This document shows positions 19,942 through 31,098 of a DNA stretch of 64,000 nucleotides, piece by piece. Every line of letters begins with the position of its first letter. The stretch's first letter is position 1. Under the pieces are notes generated by a model, which saw only the letters and a list, made by a program, of their open reading frames with translations, had not been told where the DNA came from and ran no database searches. The stretch lies in NCBI GenBank assembly GCA_036245805.1, contig BTRK01000002.1, positions 434,001 through 498,000 on the forward strand. Direction: 5' to 3'. Source of the stretch: Pristionchus mayeri. Lineage: Eukaryota > Nematoda > Chromadorea > Rhabditida > Neodiplogasteridae. The position numbers were made by a program, and so were the translations under genes.

Positions 19942-22136
19942 ATGAAGGAGTGTACCAAGTGCAAGTCGAACGAGTACACGAACAAGTCTCTCGTAATGCT
20001 TATCAACGAGTGCGCCCATCCCCTCTGCAGGTTATTGGCGTTTTTTTCAAATCGAAATGGGGATATAGTGACACCCATACTCAAAGATGAATTTGTTTCT
20101 CAATTAGATTTTTTTGTGCATATCTTTCTCGTGCAACTGGTATTTCGTTCTTTGTGAAATAAAACTAAATTTTTTTTTTTCCAGAAACTGCGTCGATAAT
20201 CTTTATGCTCGCAATGCGGCTCCCTGCCACGTGTGCGGTCGTGTCCTCAGGAAGAACACCTTCTGGGAGCAGGTACTGATATTGTTTCAAAAATTGTGTT
20301 CTCTGCCCACTGACAATTTGGTTTAATCTACGATTGATGCCACATTGTTGTTTGCTTCCAAACAGTTATTTTCTATCATATTGCAGGTATTCGATGATCC
20401 GCTCATCGAGAAGGAGAACAACGTCAGGAAGAGGCTCAAGAAGGTTTGTAGAGGGAATAATATTTCTAATAATCTAAAATATAATTATTTTTAGATCTTC
20501 AACCTGAAGGAGGACGACTTCCCGACGCTGCAAGACTACAACGATTACCTCGAACAGTGAGACCGAAAAAATATTGTTAACTTAAAAAACCCTGATCTAC
20601 TAGGTTCGAGAACTATGTGTTCAATCTGACAAACGACGAGCTAGTGGAGGAGACGGAGGGAGTCGTGAACGAGTTCAGGGAGGCCAACGCCGAGTTGATC
20701 GAGAAGAACAGAAAGAGGTGCGAAGTTGAACAAGAGACTGGGTGATATTCTCAGGAACTCCAGTCAGGATGAACTGCACAGTAAATTCGACAAAATTAAA
20801 GTAAATGCTTTTACAGGCTGGACGAGGATCAGTTGTGGGTGCTGGATCAGCTGAAGCAAGAGAGGGAGCAGAAGAAGCGCATCATGGATTCGCAGGTACT
20901 GTAGCTGGACATTGACAGCTGATTTTTCATAACTTACTAGTCCGGCTGCCCCCCGCCTTCGGCGGGGGCCCCGTCCTAGCGGAGTAGGTTTCACAATCAC
21001 TCGTTGCGAAACTTGTTGACGCTCGATCTCTCTCTCTCTCCACATTTCGTAATCGTTTCGCAACTGTTTCGCAATCCGGTCAAACGGAAAACCTGCGCTT
21101 TATATATAGGTATAGATAAGCACTGAAAATTTTTAGGCAGCAGACTTGATGGCGGCCAACGACAAGAAGGCGGCGATCGTCGATCACAAGGCGATTATTG
21201 ACGAGCTCAAGAACAGTCAGGCACCCGCCGAGGTATACGATAGACTGGATCGACAACTGATTAATTAAACTTTGAAAAAAACTAAATGCTTGTACTTATA
21301 CTTATACTTATACTTATACTTTATTCACCATCAGGGTAGGAGAGAGATTATGCCTTGAAGGCGTCGTAGAAGGGAGATCAGGTGGTCATTAAATCATTCC
21401 TCGAGTTTACTGTTCCTCTTTTCGGTCAAATAATTTGAAAATTGAGACCGTCTCGGGATTTTTTGGGAAGATTACACATTGTGGACATCGGTACTTATTT
21501 CTTACCCCCTTTCAGCAAATCCTGGATCGCGAGCGCAAGCGTCAGATTGAAGCTGAGATGGAGCAGAAGGAGGAGGCGGAGAGGAAGAAGCGACAGCAGA
21601 AGGGTGAGGGGAGCGGCTGCAATTCAGCTGCTGATTAGGCACTAGGTCGAATGAGAACTAACGTCATGCCGCCCTGTGATATATCACAGGCGGCATGACG
21701 TCATAGTTCTCATTCGACCTAGTGCCGCTGATTGTGAGTTAACAACTTATCCACATATTGATTGCAGACGCGAATCGCAAGCGCGCCGCCGACCAGATCT
21801 CGTTCTCGATGGGCAAGCGAGGCGCAGAGACTGGCTTCGTCTACCGCCCACCCGTCATCCATATCAACGGCCCCGATCTGCCGCCCATGGGTACGGTAGA
21901 GTGCGATGGTTTCAAAATGTACTTTATTGTAAGGTGCTAACTGTACGGATGTGTTCATAATTAGCAATTATTGCCCTTTTTTCTATCATTCTGAAACTGC
22001 AGATCGTCTGGAGGAGCTGGGCTACCTGCAGCACATGCGCGCTCCTCGTTCGGAGGCGCTCGCAGGCGGATTCGAGGCCGCACTCGGTGCTGCGCGCGCT
22101 CTCATCGAGGCGCGTGTCGATCTGCTCATCTTTTGA
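19942..22136 (+). CDS. mnat-1: MAT1/MNAT1, CDK-activating kinase assembly factor, 10 exons
   Basis: RING-finger subunit that assembles CDK7-cyclin H and anchors CAK to TFIIH through XPD. Exons 19942-20030, 20185-20272, 20387-20443, 20495-20556, 20604-20717, 20817-20895, 21137-21232, 21516-21603, 21768-21890 and 22003-22136 close to 309 aa, the same length as the human protein. The N-terminal C3HC4 RING uses Cys4, Cys7, Cys24, His26, Cys29, Cys32, Cys44 and Cys47. A Glu/Lys/Arg-rich coiled coil follows (about residues 110-230). The C-terminal hydrophobic segment, which in the family binds the kinase-cyclin pair, is Ala/Leu-rich (EAALGAARALIEARVDLLIF). It is probably co-transcribed with lyrm-4. 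Introns hold a GC-rich hairpin, an ACTTAT microsatellite and a hairpin MITE. Confidence 0.95.
20946..20983 (+). repeat. Very GC-rich hairpin in mnat-1 intron, similar block at 41052-41095
   Basis: CCCCCGCC TTC GGCGGGGG forms a 7-8-bp GC stem with a tiny loop. A similar block followed by CCTAGCGG occurs at about 41052-41095 between exons of the 127-aa gene, so it is a dispersed repeat end rather than a bacterial-type terminator. Confidence 0.6.
21290..21323 (+). repeat. ACTTAT hexanucleotide microsatellite
   Basis: About five tandem copies of ACTTAT in the mnat-1 intron 21233-21515. Confidence 0.85.
21638..21726. mobile_element. 89-bp hairpin MITE with two TGACGTCA-type sites in mnat-1 intron
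   Basis: Near-perfect palindrome: GGCACTAGGTCGAATGAGAA ... TTCTCATTCGACCTAGTGCC, with ACGTCATGCCGCC and GGCGGCATGACGTCAT arms around a TGTGATATATCACA centre. Flanks GCTGATTA (21630-21637) and GCTGATTG (21727-21734) look like an 8-bp target-site duplication with one change. Confidence 0.8.
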
Positions 22137-22311
22137 ACGGAGTACGGTAGCATCCCCTAGATTACGATAACTTATGGTTACTCATGTTGCCTTCTCTTCT
22201 CACGCCATTTCGCTTTCTCGCTAGATCCTCAGTTGTACTTATCTATTGTTCGTTCGAATTTACACTGTATGCTGTATGCACCTTATCATATCCCAGAGCT
22301 GACTGACGTTT

Positions 22312-22317
22312 AATAAA
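22312..22317 (+). terminator. Polyadenylation signal AATAAA of mnat-1
   Basis: AATAAA about 176 bp after the mnat-1 stop codon. Confidence 0.6.
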
Positions 22318-22504
22318 TACTGACCTGTTAATATTTGTTAATATATTTAATATTGGTTGCTAGCCAATAATTAGTACCTGATTGATTCAATAGCCAAAAA
22401 TGAAATATTTGGTGTATGCATATTTTTTGTCCTGCTCCTAAAGCAATGTAGGTGCCTTTCTATAGTGACGCTATAATCTACTACCAAGGTACCATACTAC
22501 CAAC

Positions 22505-22592
22505 AGGCACATTCAGGCCCACTGTTCTTGGTTCCTCATTTAGGCCCACTGTTCTTGGTACCTCATTTAGGCCCACTGTTCTCAGTCCCTGA
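22505..22592 (+). repeat. Three-copy tandem repeat, unit about 30 bp
   Basis: The phrase AGGCCCACTGTTCT occurs three times at about 30-bp spacing, with TTGGTACCTCATTT between copies. It lies in the 1.2-kb intergenic stretch 22137-23317, which otherwise shows nothing I can assign. Confidence 0.85.
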
Positions 22593-23280
22593 GTGGTAGA
22601 GAATTGCTTGTTCAGACAACCAATCAATATAGGAGATTTATCTTCGGGAAAAATAAAGAAAGCTGCGTAGAATGATGATTTGTATTCATGTTGTCGGTAT
22701 AATTATTTAGTTGTGCTTTTCATGATGGTATGATCAAATAGTCACAAAAATTTGATCGTCAAGAGGCAAAATAATGTTTGTCGCTGGATAGTTCGATATT
22801 CATCTTTTAAAATACACAGTAATTGAATTCAATGTTGGTCGGCTCCACAACGCGCTCCATCTAATAAGCCATATTTTATATCGCGTTAAATCCAATTTTA
22901 CCATGTTCTCGAAATCCATTTTTGATGTGCTTCGTGAGACTAGTGTAGTTACTCTTTACTCTCCACTGGGCACTTGTCGTCGAAAGAACTTGTCCATTCT
23001 CCCTAATCGTACACTTTGAGTTCACACTGTGACCGCGATACTGCTTGTTTAGGCCCACTTCAACGTGCTTTAGGGAATATGTGTTTTAAAAACTGGCTTG
23101 AACTTGTTTGAAAAGAAGAATCAAAATTGAAAACAAATATCTGTCAACCTAACCAGCCTAATTTATTTGATTGCCAAAATTTCGTTCATACGTAATTATG
23201 AGAAACGAATGGTGTTTCGAATAGTTGATCCGTATCCGGCGCACTCTGTTCCGTATTCCCACCATAATTAACCGGTGTTT

Positions 23281-23289
23281 CATCCGCAG
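23281..23289 (+). promoter_or_regulatory. Probable trans-splice acceptor of transportin-3
   Basis: CATCCGCAG ends 28 bases before ATG 23318, with no coding exon upstream. Confidence 0.4.
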
Positions 23290-23317
23290 GGTCATCTGCC
23301 CTACTCGGTCTCTCCCG

Positions 23318-26300
23318 ATGTCAGACGAGGAGACTAACGCGCTCCACATGGCCATCATGACCATGTACGGGCCGATGGGCGGCCCGCTCGCTTCACAGGC
23401 CAGCTCCTGGCTGGCTGAATTCCAGACTACGGTAGGGTGGTGTGGCTGGTGAGGGGCGGACTACGGTAGACACGCTGCAGATGGGCGCATGGACGGCGTG
23501 CGATCGACTGCTGCGCGAGAAGCGAGACGCCGTCTCGGTCTGCTTTGCCGCCCAGACCATTCGGTGAGTATTGATTGATTAGTTATTGATCAGCCACCGT
23601 ACTCAATGTGATAGCTTATCGATTGTTGTCGCATTGCAGACAGAAGATTCTGAAGAGCCTGAAAGAGTTGCCATCGGAGTCGCTCATGTCACTGCGTGAC
23701 TCACTCACTAGCCATCTTGCGTGGGTTTTGCCAGATCTTTTTGTCATGATTTAAATCCAACTGATTTCCGATAACAGAATATCGTTAAGGAGTGTAAAAA
23801 TGCTCATTGGAACATATTGTTGCATTGCAGGAGCATCCAGATGCAGAACTTCGACCCGCTCAACGACGTGACGGCGACGCAGCTGTGTCTGGCGATCGCC
23901 GATCTGTACATACAAGTGTGTGTCAATTTGAAAACCAGATAAAATTTCCGTTCGCCGTTGCTAAGATGCAAGCAAATAACACGATTTCAGGTTCACGAAT
24001 GGAAGAACTGGGTGGCTGAACTACTGAACACGTCAGTGTTTATTGAAACTTTTAATTGGTTTTCAATAACATATATATATAAACAATAAATATACAATGA
24101 CTTTCCAGATTCAACTCGATGGGCGGCGATCGCACGCGCATGCTCCTCGTCCTGTTGCGAGTCTTCCCCGAAGAGGTGTGGTTTGATCACTCTGGAGATG
24201 TGGCAAATCATATGCCGCAGTAATAGGCAGTGCGGCAGTAGAGTTTGAAATTTATTAGGAAAAGGAGGACCAAGTGCTGTCTCATACTTCATATTGTTCT
24301 CATGATTGTTGTGAAACACCCGATTTCCGTGACATTGCAAATTAATAAACAAAAATATAAATTGGTACTGTGAAAATAGAAAGCGTAGCAAGTTGGTGTG
24401 CCTCGGTGCACAAAGGAATCAGCAGAAGGGAACGGAACGTTAAATGTACGGTAGCTGCCTGTCGTGCTGTGCCTGCACGCACAACACAAGGCACATCACG
24501 ACAGGCAGCTACCGTACATTTAACGTTCCGTTCCTTCTGATGATTCCTTTGTGCACCGAGGCACACCAACTTGCTACGCTTTCTATTCTCACAGTATCGA
24601 TTTGGCAGATCGACACGATCCGGGTGGGCGAGAATCGGCGACGTGAGGTGCGCGAGGAGATCGCAGTGAACGGGAACTCGGTGATCCTGTTCCTGGTGAG
24701 CGAAACGTTCTCAATTCCTCTCAATCTTTCCGTGATTTTGTTCGGGTAGATTCGTCCAGGAATATTCACAAGCGGTGATTGACAGTATTATAATACCTAT
24801 TCAATCGATAATGGTTGCAGAGCAACGTGCTTGGACAGATGGGCTCAGCGCACGACGAGGACATGATCAAGAAGGTGCGGACTCTCCTCGATCCCTGACC
24901 TACCCCTTCCCTTCCTTCCTCGCAGGTTATCCAGTGCCTGGGCGCCTACCTGACGAACCCGCTGATGAACACGGACGAGCTGGCACACTCGCAGCTCCTC
25001 ACCACTGTCTTCCATGTCCTGGTGAGTTGGTACTATTTGTAAGTAGGATGAGACCTATGACGTCATGCCGACTGTGATGCATCAAGGGCGGCATGACGTC
25101 ATAGTTCTTGGTTCCGATGAGTTGGTGGTCCACTTTCAAATTTAGTATGATGAGCGCCCAGTGGTCGAAAGGGTAGTTCACAAAATTTGTAAAAAGTGGG
25201 CACGTTTCTAAACTGTTAATATGAAATTATTGAAAATGGGTACGTTATTCACAATTTAAAAAAAAAATACATGGAAAATGGGTACGTTTTCTGCTTTTGC
25301 ACTGGTCCGAACTCCCATAACCGGGCACGTTATGTCGTTTTGGACCTACTTTTCTACCTCTGTGAGCACCGGAGATGGTTATTCTTGCTTAACTTTGAAA
25401 AATATAAATACTATAAGGTTGAATAACTATTCACAAGGATTATTAGAAGTTGCCCCCTTTTCAGTGTGCGAAGGAGGCCTCTTGCACGCTGCACGGCGTG
25501 GCGACGGAGTGCATCGTGAACGCGCTCTTCCGGGTGGAGAACACGGACAGACACAAGCTGCTCGCCCACGCACTACACAGGTGAGGGGAGGGGACGGAAA
25601 TATAAAATACTTTGGAATTTTCTATTTTCGTTTAATAAATTGCTTTGCCATTAGTGAGATAGCGTTGTATGTTATTGATCAAAACTATTGATGGGATGTG
25701 AATAATTTTTTCAGAGCTGTTCAAGCGCTGCGCGCTCCTTTCAAGGCAGCTGTGGACGAGGAGGACATGGACAAGTAAGATTCGGCTGAAATATATTTTT
25801 CATTCTCATAAGTAACTAATCTTTTTTTTGCAAAGACCACTCTTCCGCTCATATTGTGCTTTAGTCTATGTAATCTATTTCTCGCAGGCTGCAGAATTAC
25901 GGGCGTATCTTCGTGGAGATGGCGGAGTCCTTCCTCGAGTTCATCATCAACGGAGCGAGAGACTCGGCCGAGGAGGAGCTGGCCTCATTCGACACCCTCG
26001 AGTTGCTGCTCATGATGGCGGAGCACCATGATTACTCGGTGAGCGGTTATGGTAGTCAGAAAGAGAATCGAGGGCTGAACTGAGTGTGCGTAGAAATACT
26101 TTATGGATGAGAGAACATGACAGCGAAATAGTGCTTGTGAACCTCTAGTTTGGAAATTCGCCCATCTGCCGTGTTGTAGCATTAGGTATTTTCATTGAAC
26201 GTATGCTTGCAGCTGGTCGAGATGACCTTCCACATCTGGTACCGAATCTCGGAGGCGCTCTTCCAGATAGACAACGACGATCACGTGGCGAGATATGCAG

Positions 26301-29300
26301 ACCATGTCACCAGGTAACAGTTATTTAAAATTTTGGGTAAAATTCACTGCGAACATACACAACACTATTTCTGAAACCAATGAAGCGCTGAAGTTGCAAG
26401 ACAAAGTTTTTCCAATTTAAAATATTTCCAGATACCTCAAGTACCTCTTCAAGCACGTGCGATACGAGTCGGACATGGTACGCACAATTTTATTCGCGTA
26501 TTATTTTTTAAATTAGAATAAATCACATTGAATTTTCGTCATTTATCAGGTGGGCCTGCCTCCCTCGGGCTGCGAGCTGACCGACTTCCGCCTGAAGGCC
26601 GCCGAGTCCGTCAAGGACGTCGTCTACATCGTCGGCACGGACAAATGCGTCGTCATGGTGAGGCCGACGATTGCTCGTTAGGAGTTTCCTGTCGAATTTG
26701 CGACATGGCGACGTTTCCTAATAAGTGCACACAAAATATGCTTGCAGATGTTCAATCTGATGGTGGAGGCAGCTGCTACGGGCGCTTCCTGGGAGGACAC
26801 CGAGGCTGCGCTCTTCATTATCAGCCAGTTCCTCGCCAATCTGCTACCGTGAGCAATCTTCGAGGATATTATTGGACTTTCACACAGATTACCGTGAAAA
26901 AAACGCATATTTTGAAGTGCTTCTTGTTTCGAATATTCACTATTCAGCGGTTTTTATTATTTTGCAATGCTCAGAATCGTATTATTTATTTTAAAAATTT
27001 ATCCAAATTTATTTGATAAAAGTTTCCTTTCAGCGAGGAGGATTCCGTCGTTCCTGATATAGTGCGCGCCATCTGCGGTCTCCCGCCCGCCTCCTCGCAC
27101 CCCGCCCTGCTGCAGACGTGCGCGGAGCTGCTGGGTTCAGCCTGCGACTGGCTGCAGAAGCACCCGGACTACCAGCGTACGCTATTGATGCTATCGTGAT
27201 GTTGAAAGAGCAGAATTTATTGAGCTGAAAGTTGATTGTCTGATGATTGAATTGTGGATAGGAAGTTAATGTTTCGCTATCCAGTTGATGAATGTGATGA
27301 GGAATTCTGATTGGTCAATGAGGATAATGATACAAAGTTGATTGCAGTTCCGGTGATGCAGTGGCTGTTCGAGCTCATCGTCAATCCGCAGTTCTCCTCG
27401 GCCGCCGGAGAGGCCATTCAGCAGGTTGGCAGAGTTTAGTGGGGAGGTGGGGGGAGAGTTTGCTAAAATATTCTACACTTAATATTCATCCAGTTAGATG
27501 ACGAGGGATATATCTCCGTCAAGCTTGGCCGTTTATAAATTTGTTGTCATTTTCGATATAAATGTATTGGGCTTCTGTTTATCGTTTCGATTATCTGACC
27601 TGTGATTTATTCCCTCTCAGATCTGCCACAAGTGCGCGGGTAACCTGGCGCAGAAGGGGCTGGCGACGCAGCTGCGTGCCCTCGTGCCCGTTCTGGAGAC
27701 CACCACCTCCAATTCGAAGGGCGTAGAGGCAGCCATCACATTCGTGCTCAGAAGTGAGTGGGCGCATGCGGATAATGATATGTTGCACCGTGTATGGCGA
27801 CTTAGTGACGAGGCGTTGGTAAAATGACTTATCAATATCCCTGTGATCTAACAAGATTGTGCTGGGCATCCTTCTGGGTTAGCATCGAATCCCATTTTCT
27901 GCAAACACTGTCACGTTTTCAAAAAGATTTACTTTTAGGCTATATTCTCGAAGCTCGGAATTTTCCAGCATTTTGCATTTTTGTATATGATTGTAGCCCC
28001 ATACTTGTGTAAAAGCAACATACTATTGCTATAACAACGGAGAGCAAGGGTAGCAACACAAACATTGCCTGAATTTTTTTCTAAAAAAATATTTCAGGCG
28101 CTACGGAGTTGATAATGTTGATGCCGGAGGCGGAGATGACGAGGCAGATGAACGAAATCGGAATGAACATTGTGATCAACTTCACTGGAGTGGGTGATCT
28201 TTGATCTTTCGATTCGATCCTTGACCTCTACAGGCACTTGCACAATCCGCGAACGGTGTCAACAACAACAAGGAGAACAGCGAGAACAGGGGCGACGCCT
28301 GGAAAAGCATGTCCAAGTACGACGATCTTCATGATCTTTGATCTTTGCTCCTTGATCTACCTTTATCTGTTTCCAGTGACCCGATGTTGTGGATCGATCG
28401 CATCGCCTCAGTCTTCCGCGAGGTGCAGCCCTGGATGGCGCAGGTGTGTTTTAAATTTAATTTTTCATAACAATTTAAGTGCCCATTTTCATCAAATTAA
28501 AGTGCTTGAAACACTGAACATGCAGGACCACGGCAACCGCCCCGCTCCCTGGCTGGAGCTCGCGCTCGGCCTCTGGACTCCCCTTTCACAGGCATTCAAG
28601 GCTTACGAGGATAACACGAGGTGAGCGGTGGATATACCAACTCATAATGACAATCAGAGAAGGGTTTGAATCTGATCCAAGTTTTATCTATATTTCTCTT
28701 CAGAATGGTCGAGCACATTTGCCGCTCAATTCGCTTCCTCGTGCGCTCGCTGGGCGTCCAGAGCCAGGGAATAGTGCAGCCGCTTGTGTCCCAGGTATAC
28801 GGTAGATTTTTTTGAGAAGCCTGACACTGTTAGAATGTGGCGATTTATTGAAACGGTATTCACCACTGACTTCAGATGGTCGAGGTCTACCAGAAGCACA
28901 CGCACTCGTGCATCCTCTACCTGTCGAGCATACTGGTAAATAAAAAAATATTTATATATTTATGCCTAAGGATGATGTTATGATCTCTATAATGTTTATT
29001 GACACCATTTGATAATTCTGTCCACATTATACTTTCAGGTGGATGAATACGGTGTGGTCGAGGCGCTGCGACCCGGTCTCATCGCGATGCTCGAGGTACG
29101 GAAGATACTTTTTTTCATAATTCCCTGTCTAAATTCAGACTTTGGCGACGGCAGCCTTCGTGACGCTCAAGAGCGACAACGGTCTGCGCGACAATCCCGA
29201 CACGGTGGACGACCTCTTCCGACTGGCGAGCAGGTGCAGAATAAAATATTGGGATGGATGCCTTCTGTCGGTGCATTGTACAATTGACACTGGCCTAGCA

Positions 29301-30421
29301 GTGTTCTCCCGCGAGCCAGTCTCGAATACGGGATGTATCTTTACCTTTATCTTTACCTATTGCACATATCTAATGACTGATATAACGATTTAACGTTATT
29401 CTGCCAAATTATTTTCTTGGAATTGTGAATAAGAAAATTCTCAATTCTCAGATTCGTTCTGCGTGCGCCCTCGCAGTTCTTCCTCGCTCCCATCTCCTCC
29501 GCTCTCTTCGACTGCGGCATCATCGGCCTCTCCCTCGACCACTTCGAGGCCAACAAGAGCATCACGAGGTCAGCCTCCGAAAAGGAGACATACAGGAAAA
29601 GGAAAAGGAGATATAAGACAACAAATTTGCATTCCCGCAATTCCATATCTCGGAATTCAAATTTGTTCTCTTCTCCTTGATTTTTTCCACAGCATAAAAC
29701 ATTGATAGAAAAATATGCCTTTTCGTGTACACCTATTCCGTTTGCAGATTCATCTGCTCCTCGATCGATCAATTGCTGGGAGCTCGTCGCTCCAACTACA
29801 GAGACCCCGGCGTTGAGGCACTCGAGAATATGATCAAACAGAAGGTACGAGCTATCGTGTGATGGGTGTATGCATTCAGAGGAGGCGGGATTTGCTCGTT
29901 TCATCTAATCACCGTAATCGATGATTCTCTTTAGGCGCCGACGCTGGTGTCGAAGGCGCTGCGTGCCGGCTGCATTGAACTGACCTCGCACCTCCGACGA
30001 GACGAGGCCGACATCCTCAACCTCGTCTCATCCGTTGACAAACAGGTAATATTGTGGAGATTAGTGCAGATTACTGTTATTACAATACTACGTTTCGTAA
30101 ATGAAAATTCTGAAAGTGTAAATGAAAATTCTGAAAAAAAAGTAATCGCCTCTTGTAGCTCTTCTCGACGTGTCTGCACGCGGCGCTGCAGGCTCTGCCG
30201 CAGCAGCCGCCCTGTGCGACGCCCGCCCAGCTGGAGCAGTTCTACATCACCATGATTGGGTACGGTATGCTGTAGTACTGTAGACTACTCCATGAAGGGT
30301 GCAATGTTGAAGCGGGTGTGTCAATTCACATGCAGCTCTAATTAAAATGCCGTTTTTCAGTCTGTCTGATTCGCGCGAGATGTATGTGAACATGCGCGAT
30401 CTCGCTCGGCTCTTCGACTAA
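23318..30421 (+). CDS. tnpo-3: Transportin-3 (SR-protein importin, importin-beta family), 32 exons
   Basis: Karyopherin that carries phosphorylated SR splicing factors into the nucleus with Ran-GTP. The traced exons run from 23318-23431, 23481-23563, 23640-23720, 23831-23915, 23991-24031, 24109-24175, 24609-24695 and 24821-24874 through 24926-25021, 25465-25580, 25888-26038, 26550-26657, 27034-27176, 27621-27753, 28098-28189, 28704-28794 and 29452-29568 to 29935-30045, 30159-30259 and 30361-30421. All phases agree and close to 956 aa (human 923). The N terminus (LASQASSWLAEFQTT...ACDRLLREK) resembles the importin-beta N-terminal helix pair. The rest is HEAT-type helices, for example LLLMMAEHHDYSLVEMTFHIWYRISEALF. 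The C terminus YVNMRDLARLFD is typical for the family. The C. elegans homologue is the SR-protein transportin tsr-1. Three introns contain MITEs or repeats. Confidence 0.95.
24368..24594. mobile_element. TA-type foldback MITE (CTGTGAGAA family) in tnpo-3 intron
   Basis: Inverted ends CTGTGAAAATAGAAAGCGTAG and CTACGCTTTCTATTCTCACAG, flanked on both sides by TA (24366-24367, 24595-24596); the arms pair almost completely. It ends 14 bp before the exon at 24609. Same family as 52654-52815. Confidence 0.85.
25032..25118. mobile_element. Hairpin MITE with TGACGTCA core in tnpo-3 intron, 8-bp TSD
   Basis: CCTATGACGTCATGCCG and CGGCATGACGTCATAG pair around a GTGATGCATCA loop. GAGTTGGT is repeated exactly at 25024-25031 and 25119-25126. 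The insertion site starts 10 bp downstream of the 5' splice site of exon 24926-25021. Confidence 0.75.
25145..25345 (+). repeat. Dispersed repeat (copy 2), tnpo-3 intron
   Basis: Inverse-orientation relative of 7185-7365 in iars-2, from AGTGGTCGAAAGGGTAG to CGGGCACGTTATGTCGTTTT. It lies immediately downstream of the hairpin MITE. Confidence 0.75.
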
Positions 30422-30775
30422 TCGATGATCGTTGATCTTCGATATCTGCGAGATGCTTCATCTCAGCTATTGCATATCTTTCTATGCTCGATCGCTCTGA
30501 CACTAGGGATCTGACACTAGGACACACATTTGTTGAGTTTATCCTGTTTCCTTCTTCTTGCAAGGTTAAATCGTTATATTTTAGCCCCGAATAAGATATT
30601 TGTATATTAGTAGGCATATTGTTACTTCTTTTTAGATGTCCCCTCTCCCTATTCGCTTTATCCTAATATTAGTATTACCGTAATATTTTCGGATAATCAA
30701 TTTTTGTCATTATTCTGTTCCCACCTATTGAAAGTCTTACTGTAGGATTATATTAGTTACATAAGTTCAAATCTA
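30422..30775 (+). other. Transportin-3 3' UTR / downstream region
   Basis: AT-rich, no exon recognised. AATAAG at about 30592 is a weak signal; the strong AATAAA is inside the duplicated segment that follows. Confidence 0.4.
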
Positions 30776-31097
30776 CTCTTTTCCTTCGCTACACTTTGCA
30801 TTGCTTCTCTGGTAGAAATTATCATACCTCATAGATTTAGTTCTCCTCATGTGTATCATAACCACTCCATTGTGAACCGTTGACACTAGGCCTTTCATTC
30901 GAATAACACTAAGAATTACGAGCGATAATATACTACGAGAGTTCCGAAGTACTCAGTGCTTGATATTTTACTCGTTGGCTTTTTAATATTCAAATAAAGT
31001 TCTGCCTCTCGAACATCTTATATAATTGCCAAAGTTAAGTGGTGAAAGTTTCCATTCCGATGAGGACGACATCCGCTCTATTTTTTTATGTTGTAAT
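30776..31097 (+). repeat. Duplicated 3'-UTR-like segment (copy 1) with AATAAA
   Basis: About 235 bp (30787-31020) is nearly identical to 51555-51790, and weaker similarity continues to 31097/51872 (TTCCATTCCGATGAGGA). Both copies contain ATTCAAATAAAGTTCTGCC (AATAAA at 30993 and 51763). Copy 2 starts just after the stop codon of the MATH-BTB terminal exon. Copy 1 follows the transportin-3 gene and has no coding exon attached. Confidence 0.9.
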
Positions 31098-31098
31098 A

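Noticed and set aside
20946..20983. Rho-independent-terminator-like GC hairpin
   Set aside because: It is within a nematode intron and has a sister copy in another repeat; it is not followed by a functional T-run in a bacterial context.
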